DNA of 13,154 nucleotides from Congzhengia sp045576635 (GTDB lineage: Bacteria > Bacillota > Clostridia > UBA1381 > UBA9506): positions 1-13,154 of the forward strand of contig JAZNGT010000022.1 in assembly GCA_045576635.1 (NCBI GenBank). The letters run 5' to 3'. The notes below the pieces were generated by a model. The model was given only the letters and a program-made list of their open reading frames with translations. It searched no databases and was not told where the DNA came from. The first letter of the stretch is position 1; every line of letters starts with the position of its first letter. Made by a program: the position numbers and the translations under genes. Shown one piece after another: positions 7,693-13,154 of the stretch.

Positions 7693-8712
7693 TTAAAACT
7701 GTTTTAAGAATCTTACATCATTTTCGTAAAGCATACGCATATCGTCAATGTTCATTCTTCTCATAACGATACGCTCTAAGCCAAGACCAAATGCAAAGCC
7801 GCTATATACTTCGGGGTCAATGTTACATCTTCTTAAAACATCAGGATGTACCATGCCGGCACCTAAAAGTTCGATAAAGCCTTCGCCCTTACAAACTCTG
7901 CAACCTTTACCGCCGCAGACAAAGCACGAAACATCAACCTCTGCACTCGGCTCTGTAAACGGGAAATGGTGCGGACGCAGTCTGATTTTTGCTTCCGGAC
8001 CGTAGAGAGATTTTAAAAACTGTTCCAATGTTCCTTTAAGGTCAGCCATGGTAATACCTTTGTCAACCACAAGACCTTCTACCTGATGAAATACGGGTGA
8101 ATGGGTTGCATCCACTGCATCACTTCTGTAAACACGGCCGGGCGCAATGATACGAATCGGGGGCTTCGTCTTTTCCATAACACGAATCTGAATCGGAGAT
8201 GTCTGTGTACGGAGGACTACGTTGTCACTTATATAAAAAGTATCCTGCGTATCACGTGCGGGATGTTCTTTCGGAATATTTAATGCTTCAAAGTTATAAT
8301 AATCAAGTTCAACATCGGGACCTTCTGCAATCGAAAATCCCATGCCGAGAAAGATGTTTTTTACTTCATCCAATACCTTTGTGATAGGATGGAGTCCGCC
8401 GATTTCGGGTTTTCTGCCCGCCATGGTAACGTCAATCACTTCATCTTTTAATTTTTTTGTACGTTCTTCTTTTAGAAGTTCTTCTTTCTTTTGCGTCAGC
8501 GCATCTTCAATCGCTGTACGGATTTCGTTAGCAAGTGCACCGATTACAGGGCGTTCTTCCTGAGAAAGCGAACCCATCTGTCGCAGCACCTGCGTAAGTT
8601 CGCCTTTTTTTCCTAAAAGACGGATTCTTAAGTCTTCAATCGACTGAATTGTCTGCGTTTCAGAAAGCGCATTTTCAGCTTGTTTTTGAATTGCCAGTAA
8701 CTGTTCTTTCAT
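7693..8712 (-). CDS. pheS: Phenylalanyl-tRNA synthetase alpha subunit
   Basis: Catalytic subunit of phenylalanyl-tRNA synthetase, 339 residues from the chosen start. The first 85 or so residues form a charged helical arm, followed by the class II catalytic domain. Motif 2 is GRVYRSDAVDATHSPVFHQVEG without its last residues (RVYRSD and FHQVEG visible), and motif 3 is GFAFGLGLERI (305-315), with the alanine at 307 of the phenylalanine pocket. A Cys-rich stretch (CFVCGGKGCRVC), common in this family, precedes the HPDVL segment. A longer frame to 8829 would run through the T-box terminator and is rejected. The ATG at 8712 has AAAGG about 10 bases upstream. Expression is expected to depend on the T-box leader at 8810-9062. 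Confidence 0.96.
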   Translation of the reverse strand: MKEQLLAIQKQAENALSETQTIQSIEDLRIRLLGKKGELTQVLRQMGSLSQEERPVIGALANEIRTAIEDALTQKKEELLKEERTKKLKDEVIDVTMAGRKPEIGGLHPITKVLDEVKNIFLGMGFSIAEGPDVELDYYNFEALNIPKEHPARDTQDTFYISDNVVLRTQTSPIQIRVMEKTKPPIRIIAPGRVYRSDAVDATHSPVFHQVEGLVVDKGITMADLKGTLEQFLKSLYGPEAKIRLRPHHFPFTEPSAEVDVSCFVCGGKGCRVCKGEGFIELLGAGMVHPDVLRRCNIDPEVYSGFAFGLGLERIVMRRMNIDDMRMLYENDVRFLKQF

Positions 8713-8809
8713 AGTCCAAATACCTTTCCGCCTGCCGTTTTTTTCATCGCGCTCTGCGCAGGCTGCAAAGCACAAACATTTTAAGGTCGGAAAACCGTTT
8801 TTACAAAAT

Positions 8810-8842
8810 AAAAAAACTGTCCGCCCCAAAAGGGACGGACAG
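8810..8842 (-). terminator. Regulated terminator of the T-box leader
   Basis: An 11-bp stem with one G-U pair (CTGTCCGTCCC and GGGGCGGACAG) and a TTTT loop is followed by seven T on the minus strand. Its 5' arm contains CGTCCC, which is also needed for the antiterminator helix with the T-box, so the two structures exclude each other. About 97 bases separate it from pheS. Confidence 0.93.
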
Positions 8843-9062
8843 ATCTATCCGCGGTACCACCCTGATTTTCTCAAAAAAGAGAACACTCATTTGACGCGTA
8901 ACGTGCGCTACTACGTCGCACCCTACTACTCTTTCAGGTGCGAAGCTCCGAAGTGAAATTTCACATGCCGCCTTAACCGGGTTTTCTTTCAGCCGGTGAA
9001 AAACCCTCTCTCTTTTAGGTGATGCGGTGCTACTTTGCTTCATCCTTGCTTTTTCTATTAAA
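8810..9062 (-). promoter_or_regulatory. T-box riboswitch leader, phenylalanine-specific
   Basis: Untranslated leader that senses uncharged tRNA-Phe and lets transcription continue into pheS. The conserved T-box AGGGTGGTACCGCG lies at 8863-8850. Stem I is closed by GAAGC (9041-9037) with GCTTC (8946-8942) and contains an AGAGAG segment and a GCTGAAAG segment typical of its distal loops. Between a CCG/CGG helix and a UCAC/GUGA helix is an internal loop whose 3' side carries UUC (8957-8955) followed by AC. This is the expected specifier position and reads as a phenylalanine codon. A further CGCACC...GGTGCG hairpin follows. The segment CGTCCCT (8837-8831) can pair with the T-box (antiterminator) or form the terminator stem. 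The folding was done by eye. Confidence 0.95.
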
Positions 9063-9070
9063 CTTTAATT

Positions 9071-9099
9071 ATAATACCACATTTTTACTCAAAAAGCAA
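9071..9099 (-). promoter_or_regulatory. Promoter of the T-box-pheST-aro operon
   Basis: A -35 box TTGCTT (9099-9094), a 17-base spacer and a -10 box TATTAT (9076-9071), preceded by TGG as in an extended -10. Transcription should start near 9064-9060, about 20 bases before stem I of the T-box. This is a housekeeping sigma-factor type promoter, found by eye. Confidence 0.8.
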
Positions 9100-9158
9100 G
9101 ACGAATTTTAGAATTTAAACAAAAATACTTGAAAACACCACATTTTAGCAATTAAGTG

Positions 9159-9187
9159 TTGACTAAATCTTAAAAAAATTATATAAT
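9159..9187 (+). promoter_or_regulatory. Promoter of secDF
   Basis: A -35 box TTGACT (9159-9164), exactly 17 bases of spacer and a perfect TATAAT -10 box (9182-9187). The predicted start lies near 9194, giving a short leader of about 27 bases before secD. It is divergent from the T-box operon promoter, with about 60 bases between the two -35 boxes. Confidence 0.85.
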
Positions 9188-9204
9188 ATTTTTATGCGAT
9201 TTAA

Positions 9205-9211
9205 AAGGAGG
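9205..9211 (+). promoter_or_regulatory. Ribosome binding site fixing the secD start
   Basis: AAGGAGG, 9 bases before the ATG at 9221. The in-frame ATG at 9194 lies upstream of it and practically on the predicted transcription start, so it is not the real start. Confidence 0.88.
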
Positions 9212-9220
9212 AAGACACAA

Positions 9221-10519
9221 ATGAAAAAAAGTATCGCAAAGCTTATCATTGCTTTACTTGTCATCGTAACGGCAGTTTCCGTTGTGCTGATGGGTATGAA
9301 TATAAGCATTTTCGATTATAAGATTTCGTACCCCAATGCATTGGATGAAAACTGGGGTATCAGACAGGGACTTGACTTAGTCGGTGGTTCTGTTATCACG
9401 TATGAGGCACAGGCAGAATCTGTTACAGAAGAACAGATGCAGTCTGTTGAAAACGTATTAAGAAACCGACTTGACTCACTTGGTTACAGCGAAGCAACCG
9501 TCGCAAGGCAGGGTGAGAAAAAAGTAAGAGTTGAAATTCCTGCAATTCAGGATCCGCAGCAGGCAGTTGAAACATTAGGACAAACCGCCGTGCTTACATT
9601 CCGCGATTCTGATAACAACATTGTTTTAGAAGGAACTGACGTTGCTTCTGCAACGGCTTTATACGGTCCCATTGACGATACACAGGTTGCAGTACACCAC
9701 GTTAAACTTCATCTTAACGATTCCGGTGTTTCTAAATTCTACGATGCAACAACAAAAGCATCGCAACAGGCACAGGGAAGTAACTACATTTCCATTATGC
9801 TTGACGAAACAGAAATCAGCAGACCGTCTGTTAAAGAACCCATCAACGCACCTGACTGCGTAATTTCCGGTGGATTCCAGGATGCAACCGAAACCGCTGA
9901 ACTTGCAGCACTTATCAATTCCGGTAACCTTCCCTTCTCCATTCAGGATGTAGAACTTAGTTCCATTGGACCTACACTGGGCGAAGAAGCGCTTTCAACA
10001 AGTTTAATTGCCGCAGGTATCGGTATTGTTCTTATTCTACTGTTCTTACTTTTTGTTTACAGATTACCCGGATTGGTTGCAGATATTGCGCTTTTAGCGT
10101 ATATCGCAATTGTTGTTTACATTATGACATTCTTCCGTATCAATTTAAGTCTTGCAGGTATTGCAGGTATTATCCTTTCAATTGGTATGGCAGTTGACGC
10201 AAACGTCATTATCTTCGAAAGAATTAAGGAAGAATTAAACTTAGGTAAAACAACTAAAACTTCCGTTCAGTCCGGTTTTAACCGTGCATTTATAGCAATC
10301 ATCGACTCGAATATTACAACAATTATCGCTGCCGTTGTTCTCTACGTCTTCGGCACAGGTACCATTCAGGGATTTGCTGTAACACTTGCAATTGGTACAA
10401 TCGTAAGTATGTTTACCGCAATTTTCATTACCAAATACCTATTAATGTTGATTGTTGATTTGAAGATTAAAAACAAGTTCTGGTACGGCGCAAAGAAAAC
10501 TACAAAGGAGGTAGAATAA
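9221..10519 (+). CDS. secD: Protein translocase subunit SecD
   Basis: Membrane component of the SecDF complex, which uses the ion gradient to pull exported proteins through SecYEG; 432 residues. One membrane span lies near the N-terminus (about 6-27). It is followed by the GLDLVGG motif (50-56) that opens the first periplasmic-type domain, an external region to about residue 255, then five membrane spans. The fourth-span signature IGMAVDANVIIFERIKEE carries Asp326, matching the ion-pathway aspartate of Thermus SecDF (Asp340, from memory). It is shorter than E. coli SecD (about 615 residues) but matches the compact SecD half of Firmicutes SecDF proteins. secF follows after one base, so the pair is one operon. 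Confidence 0.96.
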   Translation: MKKSIAKLIIALLVIVTAVSVVLMGMNISIFDYKISYPNALDENWGIRQGLDLVGGSVITYEAQAESVTEEQMQSVENVLRNRLDSLGYSEATVARQGEKKVRVEIPAIQDPQQAVETLGQTAVLTFRDSDNNIVLEGTDVASATALYGPIDDTQVAVHHVKLHLNDSGVSKFYDATTKASQQAQGSNYISIMLDETEISRPSVKEPINAPDCVISGGFQDATETAELAALINSGNLPFSIQDVELSSIGPTLGEEALSTSLIAAGIGIVLILLFLLFVYRLPGLVADIALLAYIAIVVYIMTFFRINLSLAGIAGIILSIGMAVDANVIIFERIKEELNLGKTTKTSVQSGFNRAFIAIIDSNITTIIAAVVLYVFGTGTIQGFAVTLAIGTIVSMFTAIFITKYLLMLIVDLKIKNKFWYGAKKTTKEVE

Positions 10520-10520
10520 G

Positions 10521-11414
10521 ATGCTAAAAATCGTTGAAAAAGCAAAACTTATTGCAATTATTCCTCTTGTTATTATCCTTGTAGGCGTTGTATCTATGAT
10601 CGCAAACGGCGGATTTGTACAGGACGTTGACTTTGCTGGCGGTATGACCATGTATGTTGAAATGGGCAAAGAGGTTGACTTTGGCGAAGTTGCTGATGTT
10701 GTAAAAGGCGCAGACGCTTCTATCACATCTCCGAAGGTGTTAAAATCTGACGGCACAGTAATCATCATTCAGACTACACCAATTGAACGTGATGTTAGAA
10801 ACAAAATTATTGTTGCATTACAAGAAAAATACGAATTGGGAGACGAAGCTATTCTTCAAGTTGAAGACGTAACAGCAACCATGGGTGCAGAACTCCGTGC
10901 TCAGGCTTTAAAAGCAGCATTGATTGCTTGTCTTTTGATGCTCGTTTACATCACAATCCGTTTTGAATTTTTCACCGGTGCATCCGCAGTTATCTGCCTC
11001 TTGCACGACGTATTGGTTATGCTTTCATTCTATGTAATTTTCAGAGTGCCGATTAACGCAAACTTTATTGCAGCAATGCTTACCATTATCGGTTACTCCA
11101 TCAACAATACCATCGTCGTGTTTGACCGCATCCGTGAAAATCAGGGAAAAGTACAGCGTTCTAACTTAAACGAACTCGTCAATACAAGTGTAAAACAGAC
11201 GCTCAAACGTTCTTTTTACACCACACTTACAACAATTATTCCTGTAATTTTACTTTATGTTTTAGGTGTAGATTCCATCAAAGAATTTGCACTGCCCCTT
11301 ATGGTAGGTCTTCTTGCTGGTACCTTCTCCAGTGTACTTTTAGCAGGTCCGATTTGGGCAGGCTTAAAGAACTTGGCACGTGGCGCAAAGAGAAAAAGAA
11401 AAGCACGTCGTTAA
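10521..11414 (+). CDS. secF: Protein translocase subunit SecF
   Basis: Partner of SecD in the SecDF export motor, 297 residues. An N-terminal membrane span (about 10-29) is followed by the DFAGG motif (about 37-41), a small external domain, then five more membrane spans. The span signature reads IGYSINNTIVVFDRIREN. The position usually held by a membrane aspartate (NDT in most SecF, Thermus Asp637) is Asn196, while Asp202 and Arg203 of FDR are present. Arg230 in KRSFYTTLTT fits the other conserved charged position (Thermus Arg671). The C-terminus is very basic (AKRKRKARR). The start has an AAAGGAGGTAG ribosome binding site inside the secD end. A terminator follows 10 bases after the stop. Confidence 0.96.
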   Translation: MLKIVEKAKLIAIIPLVIILVGVVSMIANGGFVQDVDFAGGMTMYVEMGKEVDFGEVADVVKGADASITSPKVLKSDGTVIIIQTTPIERDVRNKIIVALQEKYELGDEAILQVEDVTATMGAELRAQALKAALIACLLMLVYITIRFEFFTGASAVICLLHDVLVMLSFYVIFRVPINANFIAAMLTIIGYSINNTIVVFDRIRENQGKVQRSNLNELVNTSVKQTLKRSFYTTLTTIIPVILLYVLGVDSIKEFALPLMVGLLAGTFSSVLLAGPIWAGLKNLARGAKRKRKARR

Positions 11415-11423
11415 TCTCAAAAA

Positions 11424-11458
11424 CAAAAATCCGTACACAATATGTGTACGGATTTTTT
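11424..11458 (+). terminator. Intrinsic terminator after secF
   Basis: An 11-bp stem ATCCGTACACA/TGTGTACGGAT with an ATA loop is followed by a run of T (11453-11458) and preceded by A-rich sequence. It ends the secDF transcript and may also work on the minus strand. Confidence 0.9.
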
Positions 11459-11473
11459 ATTTATAGTGATAAT

Positions 11474-11504
11474 AAAAAAGTCTTGCAACTTTCGTTACAA
11501 GACT
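11474..11504 (-). terminator. Intrinsic terminator of the tRNA-Pro gene
   Basis: On the minus strand an 11-bp stem (AGTCTTGTAAC and GTTGCAAGACT, one T-G pair) with a GAAA tetraloop is followed by six T (11479-11474). It begins four bases after the encoded CCA end, so the tRNA is a single-gene transcript. Confidence 0.88.
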
Positions 11505-11507
11505 TTT

Positions 11508-11583
11508 TGGTCTGAGTGGGGAGACTTGAACTCCCGGCCTCTTGAACCCCATTCAAGCACGCTACCATCTGCGCTACACCCAG
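11508..11583 (-). tRNA. tRNA-Pro (anticodon GGG), CCA encoded
   Basis: A 76-base gene that folds as a full cloverleaf by eye. Acceptor stem CTGGGTG/CACTCAG (one G-T pair), D arm GCGC/GCGT, anticodon stem CTTGA/TCAAG with loop ATGGGGT, five-base variable loop, T arm GGGAG/CTCCC with loop TTCAAGT. The discriminator is A, followed by an encoded CCA (11510-11508). The anticodon GGG (11550-11548) reads CCC and CCU. The C1-G72 pair with A73 agrees with bacterial tRNA-Pro identity. Confidence 0.96.
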
Positions 11584-11594
11584 GCAACAGTTGA

Positions 11595-11623
11595 ATTATA
11601 GCAAATTTTTTTTATTTTGTCAA
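11595..11623 (-). promoter_or_regulatory. Promoter of the tRNA-Pro gene
   Basis: A perfect TTGACA (11623-11618), a 17-base spacer and a perfect TATAAT (11600-11595), preceded by TGC as in an extended -10. The predicted start near 11588 leaves a 5' leader of only about five bases before the mature tRNA. As strong as consensus promoters get, fitting a stable RNA gene. Confidence 0.88.
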
Positions 11624-11653
11624 TACCTTTTCACAAGTTTTTCGTTATAAAAG

Positions 11654-11683
11654 AGCAAAAAGCCGCATATGCGGCTTTTTGCT
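11654..11683 (-). terminator. Palindromic terminator after the EF-G-like gene
   Basis: A perfect 30-bp inverted repeat centred on CATATG, with a GC core (AGCCGCAT/ATGCGGCT) flanked by AAAA and TTTT. It lies 14 bases past the stop of the minus-strand gene and has T-rich sequence after it on that strand. It probably isolates that gene from the tRNA unit. Confidence 0.85.
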
Positions 11684-11696
11684 TGTTTTAGTATAA

Positions 11697-13154
11697 TTAT
11701 GCTTTGTTTTTGCTTTCTGCAATAACTTTTTCTGCGACAACCTGCGGCGCTTCTTCGTATGTTGTAATTTCATATTCAAAGCTACCTCTGCCATTTGAAA
11801 TTGCTTTTAAATCCGTTGCATACTTTTTCATTTCAGAAGCCGGCACAATTGCTTCAACCTCTGTATTTACATTGTCAAGCGGTGTCATACCCAAAATTCT
11901 GCCGCGACGTTTGTTTAAATCGCCGATAACATCGCCTGTGTACCCGTTCGGAACCAAAACCTTAACGATGCCGACAGGCTCTAAAATGACCGGATTTGCT
12001 TTCGGAAGTCCTTCCCTATACGCAATAGCCGCCGCGGTCTTAAATGCCATTTCAGAGGAATCTACCGAGTGATACGAGCCATCTACAAGTGTAGCCTTTA
12101 AATTTACCATGGGGTATCCTGCCAAAACGCCTTCTTTCATTGCCTCTAAGATACCTTTTTCAACTGCCGGGAAAAAGTTTTTCGGTACCGTCCCGCCAAA
12201 TACTTTTTCTTCAAACACCAAAGTGTCACTTATAACCGGCTCAAACTCAATCCAGACATGACCATATTGACCGTGACCACCGGATTGTTTTTTATGCTTG
12301 CCTTCGGCTTTTACCTTGGACTTAATTGCTTCACGATACGGCGTTTTTGGTTCTTTTAAGTTAACAGAAACACCAAACTTACTTTCAAGTTTTGCACAAA
12401 TAACACTGATATGCTGCTCGCCCACACCCGAAAGAATTGACTCATGTGTTTCGTGATTTCTTACGTATGTAAACGTTTTATCTTCACTGGAGAGTTTTAA
12501 AAGCGCAGAACTGATTTTTTCCTCGTCGCCTTTTGCTTTTGGCTCAATTGCCATAGAAAGTACAGGTTTTGGGAAACTCTGTGCACCGATTGCAATCGGG
12601 AATGACGGAACGCATAAAGTGTCTCCTGTTTCGGTTACAGTGAGTTTTGCTGTAACACCAATGTCGCCCGCTTCTAAACTTTGCACTTCTGTTTGCTTTT
12701 TACCAAATGGCATATAAATTTTGCCGACTTTTTCTTCTTTACCTGCGGCGGGATTTAACAACACCGTATCCGGTTTTAATGTACCGGAGAGCACCTTAAA
12801 ATAGGAAAGTTTACCAACATAGTTGTCTACAACGGTTTTGAATACATGTACAACAAGCGGCGCATTTTTATCGCAAATAATTTCCTCTATCTCGCCTGTC
12901 TTTTTGTTTTCGCCCTCAATATGAATGAATTCATCCGGTGCGGGCATATAGTCTGCAATGGTGTTTAAAAGGTGCGTGATACCAATTTTTGCAAGTACAC
13001 TTCCACAAATAACAGGAACTACCGTACCGTCTTTGATACCGATTTTAAGCGCTGCTTTGATTTCATCTTCGGTAAATTCTTCCCCGGCAAAGTATTTTTC
13101 CATCAGTTCATCGCTTACCTCTGCTACCGCTTCAAGCAAAAGGTCACGGCTTCT
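11697..13154 (-). CDS. Elongation factor G-like GTPase, paralogue type (N-terminal part outside window)
   Basis: Translational GTPase of the EF-G family. The frame stays open to the window edge, so only the last 485 residues of about 690 are present; the GTP-binding motifs are outside. Visible parts in order: end of the G domain (LLEAVAEVSDELMEKYFAG to VVPVICGS), domain II (HVFKTVVDNYVGKLSYFKVLSG), domain III (PVLSMAIEPKAKGDEEKIS to GVGEQHISV), domain IV (GGHGQYGHVWIEFEP to YHSVDSSEMAF), and domain V (NPVILEPV to GRGSFEYEITTYEEAP). KHKKQSGGHGQYGHV, the RRGRILGM segment and the long domain II-III link (GDIGVTAKLTVTETGDTLC) resemble the second EF-G of many bacteria (EF-G2) more than the main translocase. 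A TTG near 13139 is internal, not the start. The gene stands alone, with its own terminator. Confidence 0.88.
   Translation of the reverse strand, partial: RSRDLLLEAVAEVSDELMEKYFAGEEFTEDEIKAALKIGIKDGTVVPVICGSVLAKIGITHLLNTIADYMPAPDEFIHIEGENKKTGEIEEIICDKNAPLVVHVFKTVVDNYVGKLSYFKVLSGTLKPDTVLLNPAAGKEEKVGKIYMPFGKKQTEVQSLEAGDIGVTAKLTVTETGDTLCVPSFPIAIGAQSFPKPVLSMAIEPKAKGDEEKISSALLKLSSEDKTFTYVRNHETHESILSGVGEQHISVICAKLESKFGVSVNLKEPKTPYREAIKSKVKAEGKHKKQSGGHGQYGHVWIEFEPVISDTLVFEEKVFGGTVPKNFFPAVEKGILEAMKEGVLAGYPMVNLKATLVDGSYHSVDSSEMAFKTAAAIAYREGLPKANPVILEPVGIVKVLVPNGYTGDVIGDLNKRRGRILGMTPLDNVNTEVEAIVPASEMKKYATDLKAISNGRGSFEYEITTYEEAPQVVAEKVIAESKNKA

Noticed and set aside
8713..8829. Upstream extension of pheS to an ATG at 8829
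   Set aside because: The extra 39 residues would be encoded by the T-box terminator stem and its downstream spacer. They do not look like PheS, and the ATG at 8712 has a suitable ribosome binding site.
8953..8964. The palindrome GTGAAATTTCAC as a repressor operator
   Set aside because: It is inside stem I of the T-box, where it holds the specifier loop, about 100 bases downstream of the operon promoter. A protein-binding site is not needed to explain it.
8801..9043. An 80-codon open frame on the minus strand
   Set aside because: It lies across the T-box leader, whose conserved RNA elements explain the sequence. No protein motif is visible.
9194..9220. Earlier secD start at 9194
   Set aside because: It falls on the predicted transcription start, before the ribosome binding site, and would add a basic stretch ahead of the first membrane span that SecD proteins do not have.
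11415..11696. A possible small gene or repeat cluster between secF and the EF-G-like gene
   Set aside because: The several inverted repeats are explained by three separate terminators and the tRNA. No open frame with a ribosome binding site was seen.

Overview
The window looks like chromosome from a low-GC, Gram-positive anaerobe of the Clostridia type. The signs are AT-rich intergenic DNA, strong GGAGG ribosome binding sites, a T-box leader in front of pheS, a lipoprotein-type polyamine-binding protein, adjacent but separate secD and secF genes, and consensus TTGACA/TATAAT promoters. The genus cannot be fixed from the sequence. I saw no mobile element, CRISPR array, phage gene or broken gene. 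This is mainly housekeeping DNA, and I do not find a wholly new system in it. The interest lies in how the genes are grouped and in a few substituted residues.

Layout. Bases 1-3336 (+) carry the end of a polyamine ABC transporter operon: potB (5' end outside the window), potC, potD and then dusB, a tRNA-dihydrouridine synthase. A bidirectional hairpin terminator at 3335-3366 separates this from a convergent minus-strand operon. Read in its own direction, that operon runs from a promoter at about 9099-9071 through a phenylalanine T-box leader (about 9062-8810), then pheS, pheT, aroC (chorismate synthase), an AroQ-fold chorismate mutase and aroK (shikimate kinase). Gaps are short or overlapping and I see no internal terminator. 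One Phe-tRNA sensor therefore probably controls both Phe-tRNA charging and several steps leading to phenylalanine.

Divergently from the T-box promoter, a consensus promoter at 9159-9187 drives secD-secF, the SecDF accessory unit of the Sec translocase, which ends at a terminator at 11424-11458. A single tRNA-Pro (anticodon GGG) on the minus strand follows, with its own consensus promoter and its own terminator. The last gene, on the minus strand and cut by the window end, is an elongation factor G paralogue with a 30-bp perfectly palindromic terminator.

Points worth checking: the T-box-linked pheST-aro operon; a SecF with Asn where the family's membrane Asp is expected; a chorismate mutase with Cys at a usual substrate-binding Asp; a PotD lacking the usual pocket tryptophans; and a 12-codon reading frame that overlaps the pheS start.
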